Notes under the pieces: generated by a model | Seen by the model: only the letters and a program-made list of their open reading frames with translations | What the model was told of the DNA's origin: nothing | Database searches by the model: none | Made by a program: the position numbers and the translations under genes | Part shown: piece by piece, positions 1-8,931 of the stretch | How positions within the stretch are numbered: the first letter of the stretch is position 1 | Layout: each line of letters starts with the position of its first letter | From: Paracoccus versutus | GTDB taxonomy: Bacteria; Pseudomonadota; Alphaproteobacteria; Rhodobacterales; Rhodobacteraceae | Direction of reading: 5' to 3' | Assembly (NCBI RefSeq): GCF_000763885.1 | Contig: NZ_JRKO01000003.1 | Span: 1 to 64,000, forward strand | Length of the DNA: 64,000 bases

Positions 1-2
1 CC

Positions 3-494
3 GATTTCAACAGCCGCATCAAGGCGCCGCACGGCTTTCACCTTGATGTGCCGCCGCGCCGGCGCGTCTGGGCCACGCCGAACGGCAAGGCGAATTTCCT
101 GCCGCTGCCGGGGCTGGAGGTCAACGACCCGGTGGACGATCCGCAGATGCTGCGGCTGTCCACGATCCGCTCGCACGACCAGTTCAACACCACGATCTAC
201 AGCTACAACGACCGTTACCGGGGCATCCACGGCGACCGCATGGTGCTGTTCATGAATGCGGGCGACATCGCCGCGCGCGGGCTTGCCGACGGCCAGGCGG
301 TGGCGCTGGAGACGATCAGCCGCGACGGCCGGCCCCGGCGGGTCGCGGGGCTGACGGTCGTCGCCTATCCGATGCCGAGCGGCTCGGTCGCGGGATATTA
401 CCCGGAGCTGAACCCGCTCATGCCGCTCGACTACCACGACCACATCACCGGAACGCCCGCCGCGAAATCCGTCCCCGTGCGCATCGCCACCTGA
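3..494 (+). CDS. FdhF/YdeP-like molybdopterin oxidoreductase, C-terminal fragment
   Basis: The reading frame is open from the left edge and stops at TGA 492-494, so only the last 163 or so residues are present. The visible part is the C-terminal molydopterin-dinucleotide-binding barrel of the DMSO reductase superfamily: it contains TIRSHDQFNT, a hallmark of the substrate/cofactor cap of FdhF/YdeP oxidoreductases, followed by YNDRYRGIHGDR and NAGDIAARGLADG, and ends with MPLDYHDHITGTPAAKSVPVRI. In this family the protein binds a bis-MGD cofactor and is cytoplasmic; the physiological substrate of the YdeP branch is not established. The N-terminal part lies outside the window. The superfamily is secure, the substrate is not. 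Confidence 0.85.
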   Translation, partial: DFNSRIKAPHGFHLDVPPRRRVWATPNGKANFLPLPGLEVNDPVDDPQMLRLSTIRSHDQFNTTIYSYNDRYRGIHGDRMVLFMNAGDIAARGLADGQAVALETISRDGRPRRVAGLTVVAYPMPSGSVAGYYPELNPLMPLDYHDHITGTPAAKSVPVRIAT

Positions 495-697
495 TCGGGA
501 CTCCCGGCCGCGACCCATTTCCCGCGGCGGGAAAAGCCCGTTCAATCCGTCGAAGCGGTGCTGCCGGCAGACGCCATCTGGAGCAGGAGTTTGCCAATCG
601 GATCCATGGCTTGCGGGTTACGGCTGCCCCGCGGAATGCTGGCTGATGCTGACGAGTCGGTCTGTGAACCAGTCAGCGGGGTCGGGCGGGAACAGCG

Positions 698-1519
698 ATG
701 GCAAACTATTGCGCGCATACGGGTAGCCGCAAGGATCGCGCCGACTGGCAATTGCCGGCCGATCAGCTTCGGAACACGGCCGCGCTGGCTGCGGCGCGCG
801 GCGCGCCCCTGGGGTTGCAGGCCGTAGCGCATGTGGCCGGTCTTTTTCATGACTTCGGCAAGTATGACCCTGCCTTCGGCCGCCTTCTCGACGGTCAGAA
901 TGTCCGGGGGGAACATTCGACGGCCGGCGCCGCCCTGCTTTACGCCCAGTCACCCGCCGGCCTGCGCCCCTGCGCCGAGGTGATCGGCCATGCCATCCTG
1001 GGCCAACATGCGGGCCTGCCCGACCGCTATGGCGCGGACAACAGCATGGAGCGCCGGCTCGACGCTTTCCGCGATCCGATTGCGCCGGAAATCTCGGCGG
1101 CGGCCGGTTCGGATTTCGGTCCCGTCGCCAGGGAACTGGCGGCGCTAGATGCGGCCGGCCTCCTGCGGTTTCGATCTGCCGGGCGCCGCGCGCATGGCGT
1201 TTTCCGCGATACCGAGGCCTTCTATGCCGGGCTGAACGGCACGCGGCCGGATCTTGACTAGCCGGCCCTGGCCGATCTGTTGCCGGACTGGAGACGCGCC
1301 TTAGACACGCATATGGCGCAATTCGACCGCGATGGCCGGATCAACCGCCTGCGCGCCGATATCCTGGCCCATGTCCGGCGCGGCGCGGCCATGGCGCCGG
1401 GACTGTTCACCCTGACCGTGCCCACCGGCGGCGGCAAGACGCTGGCCTCGCTGGGGTTTGCGCTGGACCATGCCGCAGGCCACGGGCATCGCCGGATTAT
1501 CTTTGCGATTCCATACACG
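698..1519 (+). pseudogene. cas3: cas3 remnant: HD nuclease domain plus start of helicase domain
   Basis: Fossil of a type I CRISPR-associated nuclease/helicase. The first open part (698-1261) encodes a Cas3'' HD domain: YCAHTGSRKDRADWQ near the start, the metal-binding LFHDFGKYDPAF and GEHSTAGAALL. An amber TAG at 1259-1261 interrupts it, but the same frame continues with no shift through LLPDWRRALDTHMAQFDRDG into the helicase Walker A block TVPTGGGKTLASLGF and RRIIFAIPYT. Homology ends abruptly at about 1519, where a Cas3 would continue with several hundred more residues (motifs II-VI are missing). No other cas gene and no repeat-spacer array is visible nearby. The layout of HD then helicase and the IPYT motif fit the I-C style of Cas3, but the subtype is inferred. 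Two independent lesions (stop, 3' deletion) make a working product impossible. Confidence 0.85.
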
Positions 1520-1739
1520 GAGGCGTGGATCGAAACACCCAGACCTATGGCCAGCCGCTCCGCCTGGGCAAACCTCCTTCACGAAAGCGCGGATCAGCAG
1601 GTACCCATTGCTCGGGAAAGGCTGAAGGGCTGCAAGGGGCCCGGCCTTCCCGGTATTCGCCGACGGCGATCATGCCAGTGCGAGGGCCCGATAGACATAG
1701 GCGCGGTGCGGCGGGCACGAAGCCGGGGCGGCTCGCCCC

Positions 1740-4277
1740 CTAGCCGTCCTGCGCCCGCAGCACCTGGGCCGGGCGCGCCGACAGCGGGCGCAGCGCAAAA
1801 CCGATGCCGGCCAGCATGACCGCAACCACGCCGCCCAGGACGATCGCCACCGCCGAGACCGGCTCGAACACGTAGCGCGTCTCCATCACGAAGGTGATCA
1901 CCGCCCAGCCAGCGACCCCGCCGGCAAGGATCGCGACGAGGCCTGCCGCGGCCCCCATCAGCGCCGAGCGCAGCGCGAAGGACGCAAGGATGCGGCCCCG
2001 CGTCGCGCCCAGCGTGCGCAGGACCGCCGCCTCGAAGAGCCGCGCCCGCTCGCCCGCCGCGGCGGCGCCGATCAGCACCATGAACCCGGTCACGAGCGTC
2101 GCCCCCGCCGCCCAGGCGGCGGCCGAGGCGATGGCGCCGAGCGCCTCGGCCACCCGGTCCGCCGCATCGCGAACCCGGATGGCGGTCACGTTCGGGAAGG
2201 CGCGCGCCAGATCGCGCAGGATGCGGCCCTCGGCCTCGGTCCCGGCATAGACCGTGGCGATATGGGTATGGGGCGCGCCGCTCAGCGCGTTCGGGCTCAT
2301 CGACATGACGAAGCCGAGGCCGCCGGTCGAGAAATCGACCGCGCGGAAGCTGGTGATCCGGGCCTCGATGTCGCGGCCCAGGATGTTCACCGTGATCCGG
2401 TCGCCCAGCGTCAACCCCAGTTCCGCGGCCTCCTCGGCCCCGAACGAGACCTGTGGCGGGCCATCGTAGCCCTGGGGCCACCAGGTGCCGGCAGTCACCG
2501 TGGTGCCTTCGGGCGGGGCTTCGGAATAGGTGACGCCGCGATCGCCGCGCAGCACCCAGTGGTCGCCCGCAACCTCGGCGGCGGGCCGGCCGTTGATGCG
2601 GGTCAGGATGCCGCGCAGCATGGGGGCGCTCTCCACCCGCTCGACGCCGGGGTCCGCATCCAGCCGGGCATTGAACGCCGCCATCTGGTCGTTCTGGATG
2701 TCGAGGAAGAAATAGGCCGGCGCGCGGGCCGGCAGGTCGCGGTCGATGGCGGCGCGCAGGTTGGCCTCGATCTGTCCCACGCTGGCCAGCACAGCAAGGC
2801 CCAGCCCCAGCGAGAGGATGACCGAGGTGGTTTCCTGTCCCGGCCCGCCGATGGCCGACAGCGCCAGCCGTAATGTCGGCCGCCCGCGCAGGGCGGGCCT
2901 GCGCGCCAGGAACCGCGCCGCGCGGCGCACCAGCACGGCCGACAGGACCAGCACCCCCAGCGCCGCCACGATGCCGAAGGCCGCCCCCAGCGCCAGTTGC
3001 GGCACGCCGGAAAACAGCGCCGCCCCGCCGATCAGCACGGCCGATAGTGCCGCGGACACCGCCCACCACACCGGCCGGGGCCAGCCGGGCGCCGCGCCCG
3101 CCGCCTCGCGGTAAAGCGCCGCCGCCCGGATGCGGGCGGTGCGCGCCAGCGGCCAGAGCGTGAAGAGCAGCGCGGTGGCGATGCCGTAGAACGCCGCCTC
3201 GGCCAGCGGTGCGGGCCAGGGCGCAAAGACCGCCGGCACGGGCAGCAGCCGCCCGATCATCGGCGCGAGCGCCAGGGGAATGGCTGCGCCAAGGATCAGC
3301 CCAGCCCCGACCCCCAGGGCGGTCAGCGCCGCGATCTGGAACAGATAGGTCAGGAACACCACCCGCTGATCGGCCCCAAGGGTGCGCAGCGTGGCGATGG
3401 TCGCCGTCTTGCCCGCCAGATAGGCGCGCACCGCCGCCGAGACGCCGACCCCGCCCACCGCCAGGCCGGCCAGCCCGACGATCACCAGGAAAGCCCCGAT
3501 CCGGTCCACGAAGCGTTCGATCCCCGGCGCGGCGCGGCGGCTGTCCCGCCAGCGCAGGCCGGTGTCGGGAAAGGCGGCCATCGCCTCTTGCCGCAGGGCG
3601 TCAAGGTCCGTCCCAGGCGGCAGGAGCATGCGGTATTGCGTGTCGAACAGCGTGCCCGGCCCGATCAGCCCCGAATCCGCCAGCGCCGGGCTGGCGACCA
3701 GCGTGCGCGGGCCAAGGCCGAAGCCGCCCGAGGCGCTGTCGGGTTCGCCCACCAGCACCGCCTCCAGGCGAAAGGATTGCAGGCCCAGCCGGAACCTGTC
3801 GCCGATGCCAAGGCCCAGCCGGTCGACCAGCACCCGGTCCATCACCGCGCCCGGCAGGCCGTCCTTGTCCGCCAGCGCCTGATCGAGCGGCATCGGCGGG
3901 TCCAGATCGACCGTGCCGACCAGCGGATAGGCGCCGTCCACGGCCTTCACCTGGGTCAGGCCATGCTCGGCCACGTCGCCTTCGCCCACCACGGCCATCG
4001 AGCGAAAGTCGATTACCTCGGAGGTGCGCAGCGCGACGCGATCCATGAAGGCGCGCTCGGCCTCGGTGGCATGGCGATAGGTGAACTGCATCTGCGCATC
4101 GCCGCCCAGCAGGATCGCGCCCTGGTCGGCCAGCCCCGCCTGGATCGAGGCGCGCACGATGCCCACCGCAGCGATGGCCGCGACGCCAAGGACCAGGCAG
4201 GCCAGGAAGATGCGGAAGCCGCGCAACCCGCCGCGCAGCTCGCGCCGGGCAAGGCGCAGGGCCGTGCGGGCGCTCAT
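1740..4277 (-). CDS. FtsX-type ABC transporter permease (YbbP-like)
   Basis: 845-residue inner-membrane permease of the MacB/FtsX superfamily. One TM helix follows the N-terminal RELRGG segment (FRIFLACLVLGVAAIAAVGIV), then a large periplasmic domain, a central group of helices, a second periplasmic domain and a final group of helices. The two FtsX cores each carry the coupling-helix signature that contacts the ATPase: RTLGADQRVVF near residue 296 and RTLGATRGRIL near residue 752. The frame is open further upstream, but the first 54 codons are of poor character and MSARTALRLARRELRGG at 4277 is the family-like start. The ATPase gene lies just upstream on the same strand, and tesA is divergent beyond it, the same neighbourhood as ybbP-ybbA-tesA in E. 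coli. The substrate is unknown; lipid or lipoprotein export is a family-based guess. Confidence 0.88.
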   Translation of the reverse strand: MSARTALRLARRELRGGLRGFRIFLACLVLGVAAIAAVGIVRASIQAGLADQGAILLGGDAQMQFTYRHATEAERAFMDRVALRTSEVIDFRSMAVVGEGDVAEHGLTQVKAVDGAYPLVGTVDLDPPMPLDQALADKDGLPGAVMDRVLVDRLGLGIGDRFRLGLQSFRLEAVLVGEPDSASGGFGLGPRTLVASPALADSGLIGPGTLFDTQYRMLLPPGTDLDALRQEAMAAFPDTGLRWRDSRRAAPGIERFVDRIGAFLVIVGLAGLAVGGVGVSAAVRAYLAGKTATIATLRTLGADQRVVFLTYLFQIAALTALGVGAGLILGAAIPLALAPMIGRLLPVPAVFAPWPAPLAEAAFYGIATALLFTLWPLARTARIRAAALYREAAGAAPGWPRPVWWAVSAALSAVLIGGAALFSGVPQLALGAAFGIVAALGVLVLSAVLVRRAARFLARRPALRGRPTLRLALSAIGGPGQETTSVILSLGLGLAVLASVGQIEANLRAAIDRDLPARAPAYFFLDIQNDQMAAFNARLDADPGVERVESAPMLRGILTRINGRPAAEVAGDHWVLRGDRGVTYSEAPPEGTTVTAGTWWPQGYDGPPQVSFGAEEAAELGLTLGDRITVNILGRDIEARITSFRAVDFSTGGLGFVMSMSPNALSGAPHTHIATVYAGTEAEGRILRDLARAFPNVTAIRVRDAADRVAEALGAIASAAAWAAGATLVTGFMVLIGAAAAGERARLFEAAVLRTLGATRGRILASFALRSALMGAAAGLVAILAGGVAGWAVITFVMETRYVFEPVSAVAIVLGGVVAVMLAGIGFALRPLSARPAQVLRAQDG

Positions 4278-4344
4278 GGCCGGACCGCGGGGCAGGGGGC
4301 GCTTCGGCCCGGCACCCGCGCCGGGCGGCAAGGGGACCGGGCCG

Positions 4345-5043
4345 TCATTCCGCCGCCCTCTGTCCGGCCGCCTCATCCTCGATCCGGCCGTCGGCCAGAT
4401 GCACCACCCGGTCGCAGCGCGCCGCGAGTTCGGGCGCATGGGTGACGAGGATCAGCGTCGCGCCGTGCCGGTCGCGCAGACCGAACAGCAGGTCCATGAT
4501 CGCCCGGCCGTTCCTTCCGTCCAGGTTGCCGGTCGGCTCGTCGGCCAGCAGGATCGCGGGGCGCGTCACCGCGGCGCGGGCCAAGGCCACGCGCTGCTGC
4601 TCGCCCCCCGACAGCTGCGCGGGATAATGCCCGGCGCGTTTCTCCAGCCCCACGGCCGCCAGTTCGGCGGCCGCGCGTTCGAAAGCATCCTTCGCGCCCA
4701 TCAGCTCCAGCGGCACGGCGACGTTTTCCAGCGCCGTCATCGTCGGGATGAGGTGGAAGGACTGGAAGACCACGCCCATATTCCCCCTGCGGAACCGGGC
4801 AAGCGCATCTTCGTCCAGCGCCGTCAGATCGCGACCCAGCGCGCGGACGCTGCCCCCCGTGGCCCGTTCGAGCCCGCCCATGAGCATGAGGAGAGAGGAC
4901 TTGCCCGAACCAGACGGACCCACCAGCCCCAAGGTCTCGCCCTGCGCCACGTCGAGGGTGATGCCTTTCAGGATTTCCACCGGACCGGCGTTTCCCATCA
5001 ACGTCAGCCGCGCTTCGCGCAGCGAAACCACCGGCTCCGTCAT
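4345..5043 (-). CDS. ABC transporter ATP-binding protein (YbbA/LolD-like)
   Basis: 232-residue ATPase that would power the YbbP-like permease encoded 67 bp downstream. It has a Walker A GPSGSGKSS near residue 45, Q-loop region VFQSFHLIPTMTALENV, signature LSGGEQQR near residue 144, Walker B ILLADEPTGNLD and the H-loop LVTHAPELA, all typical of the MacB/LolD/YbbA branch. The start MTEPVVSLREARLTL at 5043 was chosen because the open frame upstream overlaps the start of the divergent esterase gene and has no family character. Only 64 bp separate this start from the tesA-like start, so the two promoters must overlap. Confidence 0.9.
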   Translation of the reverse strand: MTEPVVSLREARLTLMGNAGPVEILKGITLDVAQGETLGLVGPSGSGKSSLLMLMGGLERATGGSVRALGRDLTALDEDALARFRRGNMGVVFQSFHLIPTMTALENVAVPLELMGAKDAFERAAAELAAVGLEKRAGHYPAQLSGGEQQRVALARAAVTRPAILLADEPTGNLDGRNGRAIMDLLFGLRDRHGATLILVTHAPELAARCDRVVHLADGRIEDEAAGQRAAE

Positions 5044-5107
5044 CACCCGTCCTTCACCTGACCGTCCTGCCTCGGGATATGGGGCCGGGCGGGATTTCCG
5101 CAACCGC

Positions 5108-5758
5108 ATGATGGCGATGATGTCCGTGGTCTTCATCGGTTTGGCGCTGCTGGCGCTGCCGGCGGCGGCAGGGCCGCTGCGGCTGGTGGCGCTGGGCGAC
5201 AGTTTGACGCAGGGCTACGGCCTGCCGCCGGACCAGGGCTTCGTGCCGCAGCTGGAGGGCTGGCTGCGGGCCGAAGGGCGCGAGGTGACGGTGCTGAACG
5301 CCGGGGTCTCGGGCGACACCACCGCGGGCGGGCGGGCGCGGGTCGGCTGGGCGCTGGCCGATGGGGCGGATGCGATGATCGTGGCGCTGGGCGGCAACGA
5401 TCTTCTGCGCGGCATCCTGCCCGAGGTCAGCCGCGCCAACCTGGACGCGATCCTGGCCGAGGCGGCCGCGCAGGACGTGCCCGTGCTGCTGGTGGGGATG
5501 GAGGCGCCGGGCAATTACGGCCCCGAATACCGCCGGGCCTTCGACGCGATCTACCCGGACCTGGCCCAGGCGCATGACGTGCCGCTGGCGGGCAGCTTCC
5601 TTGCGCCGCTGCTTGAAGGCACGGGCGATCCCGCGGGCTTGGGCGCCTATCTGCAACCCGACGGGCTGCATCCGAATGCCGCGGGCGTGGCGCGGATCGT
5701 CGAAGGGCTGGGCCCCGAGGTGCTGCGGTTCCTGGACGGCATCGAAGGGAAGGAATGA
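5108..5758 (+). CDS. tesA: TesA-like SGNH/GDSL arylesterase
   Basis: 216-residue secreted hydrolase. A hydrophobic signal peptide (MMAMMSVVFIGLALLALPAAAG) is followed by block I LVALGDSLTQGYG with the nucleophilic serine, block III GGNDLLRG with the oxyanion asparagine, and block V DGLHPNAAG with the catalytic Asp and His. This is the pattern of E. coli TesA (thioesterase I / protease I / lysophospholipase L1), which acts in the periplasm on acyl esters and thioesters. The ATG at 5108 begins the signal peptide; the longer frame upstream is a shadow over the ABC ATPase gene. It is divergent from the YbbA-like gene, a conserved arrangement across proteobacteria. Confidence 0.92.
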   Translation: MMAMMSVVFIGLALLALPAAAGPLRLVALGDSLTQGYGLPPDQGFVPQLEGWLRAEGREVTVLNAGVSGDTTAGGRARVGWALADGADAMIVALGGNDLLRGILPEVSRANLDAILAEAAAQDVPVLLVGMEAPGNYGPEYRRAFDAIYPDLAQAHDVPLAGSFLAPLLEGTGDPAGLGAYLQPDGLHPNAAGVARIVEGLGPEVLRFLDGIEGKE

Positions 5759-5964
5759 CATCGCCGGGAACCGGGCTCTGCGCCGGCTGCCGGGCGACGG
5801 CGTGAAGGCGCAGGCGGCCATGCCTACAAGTTGCCAAGGCGGGCTCTCGCATCAGGCCGACAAGGGGCAGCTTGCGGCTGACCGCTTCGGGAAGGCTGCA
5901 ATCCGACGCGACCGGGCTGCGGTCATCGGCCGGCGGCTGTTTCCCGCCCTCGGGCGTTCCGGCA

Positions 5965-6499
5965 TCACGCCAGCGCCTTGCCCAGGCGCAGAGCCGCGCC
6001 ATCGCCAGGTCCAGATCCGCGTCCGTGGTCCGGTGATGGCACAAGGCGGCCTGCGGCCCGCGTTCGCCATGCACCCAGGTATCCGAGAAGGCGGCGCCCC
6101 CTGTTCTTGCAGCCGCATCATGATCTCGGCGTTCAGCGCTGCCAGCGCAGTCGTGTCCAGCCCGCCCGGATCATAGCGGAAGCAGAGGATGTCCAGCGTG
6201 ACGGGCGACAGGCAGCGGACCGCGGCTCGGCGTCGATCCTCGCGGCAAGGCGGTGGAGCCGGTCGATGTTGCGCCCGAAACCTGCGCGCCTTGTTCCTTG
6301 AGCATCATCCATATCTTCAATGCGCGAAATCCGCGTGGTGCAGGGCTTTCGCACCGCCTGGGGCATCGGGCGCCGGACGGGGCGGTCGCGCGGGGCTGCC
6401 GTGCGGGCGATGGCGTCCCGCCGCGGCATGGGCGATGCAGGCGAGCGTGCCCCAGTCCTCCGGGTCCAGCGTCTCCGGGCGCGCGGCCCTGGCGCTCAT
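5965..6499 (-). pseudogene. PLP-dependent (group II, aromatic-amino-acid type) decarboxylase remnant
   Basis: Remains of a gene that can be read only by switching frames. The 5' end (6499) gives TLDPEDWGTLACIAHAAA, then in another frame RDRPVRRPMPQAV, both typical of the N-terminus of aromatic-L-amino-acid decarboxylase-like enzymes. The sequence then jumps directly to GFRALKIWMMLKEQG and FGRNIDRLHRLAARIDAEP, which in intact enzymes lie after the PLP lysine, and ends with ALNAEIMMRLQEQG, HGERGPQAALCHHRTTDADLD and a terminal ALRLGKALA followed by TGA at 5965-5967. The whole PLP-binding core of roughly 250 residues is deleted and several frameshifts are present. The original substrate cannot be told from what is left. 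It sits directly downstream of cysK on the same strand. Confidence 0.8.
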
Positions 6500-7575
6500 C
6501 CCATCCGGTAGCCGGGGGTGGATTCGGAAAGCGCGCGTTCCTCGTCGTCCATGTCCTCGGGGATGTCCTGGAACAGCGGGGTGGACAGGTAGCGCTCGCC
6601 TGTGTCGGGCAGCATGGCAAGGATCACCGTGCCGGGCACGGCCTTTTCGGCGATGCCCATGGCGGCGGCAAAGGTCGCGCCGCCCGAGATGCCGGTCAGG
6701 ATCCCCTCGCGCGCGGCCAGCTTTTTCGCCCAGGCGATGCCATCCGCGCCGGGCACGGTGACAAGCTCGTCATAGCCGCCCTTGTCCAGCGCCTCCTGCA
6801 GCACGAAGGGGATGAAGTCCGGGGTCCAGCCCTGGATCGGATGCGGCTCGAAGGCCGGATGGCTGGCCGCCGGCGCATCCGCCGCGCCCCGTTGCTGCGC
6901 GATGCCGCTGGAGACCAGGGCGGCATTGGCCGGCTCGGCCAGCACGATCCTGGTCTGGGGGCATTCCTTGCGCAGGACGCGGGCCAGGCCGGTGACGGTG
7001 CCGCCGGTGCCATAGCCCGTCACCACGCAGTCGAGCCTGCGCCCGGCGAAATCGCCCAGGATCTCGCGCGCCGTGGTCGCCTCGTGGATGTCGGCATTGG
7101 CCGCGGTCTCGAACTGGCGGGCCAGGAACCAGCCGTGTTTCTGCGCCAGTTCCACGGCCTTGTTGTACATCCCCGTGCCCTTTTCGGCGCGGGGCGTCAG
7201 CACCACCTTTGCCCCCAGCAGCCGCATCAGCCGCCGCCGCTCGACCGAGAAGCTTTCCGCCATGGTGACGACCAGCGGATAGCCCTTTTGCGCGCAGACC
7301 ATGGCCAGCCCGATGCCGGTGTTGCCGCTGGTCGCCTCGACCACGGTCTGCCCCGGCTTCAACGCGCCTGAGCGTTCCGCCGCCTCGATGATGTTCAGCG
7401 CCAGCCGGTCCTTGACCGAGGCGGCGGGGTTGAAGAACTCTGCCTTGACGTAGAGATCCACCCCGTCGGGCGCCAGGTTGTTGACGCGGATCACCGGCGT
7501 GTCGCCCACCGTGTCCAGGATGCTGTCATAGAGCCGCCCGCGACCGGCGGTCGTCCTTGTGCCTTGCGTCGTCAT
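6496..7575 (-). CDS. cysK: Cysteine synthase A (O-acetylserine sulfhydrylase)
   Basis: 359-residue fold-type II PLP enzyme that makes L-cysteine from O-acetylserine and sulfide in the cytoplasm. Visible motifs are the PLP lysine in NPAASVKDR (about residue 52), the substrate loop EATSGNTGIG, the MAESFSVERRRLM loop, the phosphate-binding GYGTGGTVTG, and ISGGATFAA near the end with the serine that holds the pyridine nitrogen. The length is somewhat above the usual 310-330 residues because of an N-terminal extension and an insert (QQRGAADAPAASHPAFEP). The start at 7575 (MTTQGTRTTAG) was chosen over the longer frame, which runs through low-quality sequence. The stop overlaps the start region of the decayed decarboxylase by four bases. 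Confidence 0.9.
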   Translation of the reverse strand: MTTQGTRTTAGRGRLYDSILDTVGDTPVIRVNNLAPDGVDLYVKAEFFNPAASVKDRLALNIIEAAERSGALKPGQTVVEATSGNTGIGLAMVCAQKGYPLVVTMAESFSVERRRLMRLLGAKVVLTPRAEKGTGMYNKAVELAQKHGWFLARQFETAANADIHEATTAREILGDFAGRRLDCVVTGYGTGGTVTGLARVLRKECPQTRIVLAEPANAALVSSGIAQQRGAADAPAASHPAFEPHPIQGWTPDFIPFVLQEALDKGGYDELVTVPGADGIAWAKKLAAREGILTGISGGATFAAAMGIAEKAVPGTVILAMLPDTGERYLSTPLFQDIPEDMDDEERALSESTPGYRMG

Positions 7576-7688
7576 GGTCCGATTCCCTTGGCTAAAGATG
7601 AAGCGATCATGGTCCAACGGCGATCGGAATGCTTGATCGAACCATGAAGAAGTCGTGCAGGTGCCCCCGCTTTGCGATAGGCTTGCGC

Positions 7689-8340
7689 ATGATCCACATC
7701 TTCGGCGACTTCGAGCGGGATGACCAGAAATTCGAGCTGCGGCGGAGCGGTTCGGCTGGAGCCACAGGGGTTCCTGGTGCTGCGCGGGCTTTTGCGGGCT
7801 GGCGGGCGGCTGGTCGGCAAGGGCGAATGGTGGATGTCCTCTGAGGGTCGTGTCCGACGCCGACGCCGGCGCCGCCACCCGCATCCGCGCCGCATGGGCT
7901 GCGCTCGGGGACGATGGCGAGCGGCAGGACATCGTCCGCACCGTTCACGGCCGCGGTTTCCGGCTGGTGCCCGCCGTTCGCTTGCGCAGGTCGCCGCCGC
8001 GACGGGGCCCCGCGCTGGCGGCGCTGCCGTTCCGCCCTTCCGGCTAGTCGCATGACCACGCCATCCTGACCGAGGCCCTGCCGCATGAGATCCTGCGCGC
8101 GCTGTCGCGCCTGCGCTGGCTTGCGGTGATCGCGCGGGACTCTTCGTTCCGCTTTGGCCGGGCCTGACTTTCAGGCAATCGGCGCGCCTTGGCGCCCGTT
8201 CCATCCTGACCGGCACGCTGGAGCTGTCCGGGCACATGCTGGCTGCCAGCATCGAGCGGGTCGAGCCCGCCAGCGCCGGCATCCTCTGGACCGACCGCAT
8301 CTCGCGCCCGCTGGACCCGCTGCTCCACGGCATGCTGGGT
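7689..8340 (+). pseudogene. CadC-like winged-helix / adenylate-cyclase-type regulator remnant
   Basis: Decayed regulator read across several frames. It starts as MIHIFGDFERDDQKFELRRSG, passes to LEPQGFLVLRGLLRAGGRLVGKGE in another frame, then VSDADAGAATRIRAA and RTVHGRGFRLVP: this is the OmpR/CadC-type DNA-binding winged helix that heads a family of TPR-containing regulators. Further on, in yet other frames, are LTEALPHEILRALSRLRWLAVIARDSS, ARSILTGTLELSGHML and ILWTDRISRPLDPL, matching the segment that follows the winged helix in those proteins (the part that usually reads GLAEDVITELSRFRSLFVIARNSSF). At least four frameshifts or stops are needed. Nothing convincing of the C-terminal TPR half is seen between 8340 and 8840. 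The identity of the family is inferred from motif order only. Confidence 0.65.
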
Positions 8341-8843
8341 GTCCCTGATCCAGCAGCAGGATGTCGGTCCTGCCGCGGATTGGGCGGACCGGGCCGCCGC
8401 GGGCGCATTTCCTGATCAGGACGGTCGCGCTGGCGGCGAACGGCCTTGCGCGGCGCGACGAGCGGGCGGAAGGCTGGGACACCACCAGGCTGCGCCCGGA
8501 CACTACGGCCAAGGCTTCCCGCTGCGCGGCCCCAAGCGGCGCGGGCAGCTCGCGCGGGGACTGGTTCGGCTTTGCCTGACGCCCGGCGAGCCGTGGATGA
8601 TCCGGGCGACAAGGCCCGCGCCGGTTGCCGGACATGCCGAACGGTTCCGCCGGCGCGGCGCGGATAGCGCTCGACCTCCATGCCGTCGGCTTGGCGCTGG
8701 CCCCGGTCGTCTGCGCGCCCATGCCCGCCCGTTCCGGGCGCTGTCGGGTGCCGTTTCCCGGCATGGCCAGCGTCCTTGGCCCATGCGCCGCCTCCCGCGC
8801 CAGGGGGGCGCGGAATCGCATTGCCATCCTAATGGAATGTCTG
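8341..8843. other. Gene-free stretch
   Basis: No open frame here has a recognisable motif, ribosome binding site or family character on either strand. It may be the decayed 3' part of the CadC-like regulator, but no TPR-like pattern could be followed with confidence. Confidence 0.5.
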
Positions 8844-8859
8844 CATACTATAGTATGTG
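8844..8859. promoter_or_regulatory. Perfect 14-bp palindrome upstream of first repeat-adhesin gene
   Basis: CATACTATAGTATG at 8844-8857 is its own reverse complement and is very AT-rich compared with its surroundings. It ends with the word TAGTATGTG, which is also found upstream of the second repeat protein (21971-21979). It lies 75-88 bp before the chosen start codon at 8932, a suitable place for an activator or operator site. The binding protein is unknown; the LuxR-type response regulator encoded at 19 kb is a natural candidate (inference). Confidence 0.6.
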
Positions 8860-8931
8860 ACTTACCTGCCCGGCCCCGGCGCGCCCAAACCTTTGGGCAG
8901 TTCAAGCCCGCCGGAGCTGAACGAGGATGGA

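Noticed and set aside
542..916. Antisense frame opposite the cas3 remnant
   Set aside because: Arg/Pro-rich composition, no motif, and it overlaps the recognisable HD domain.
5054..5821. Minus-strand frame over the TesA-like esterase
   Set aside because: Antisense shadow; His/Arg/Gln-rich composition is typical of reversed GC-rich genes.
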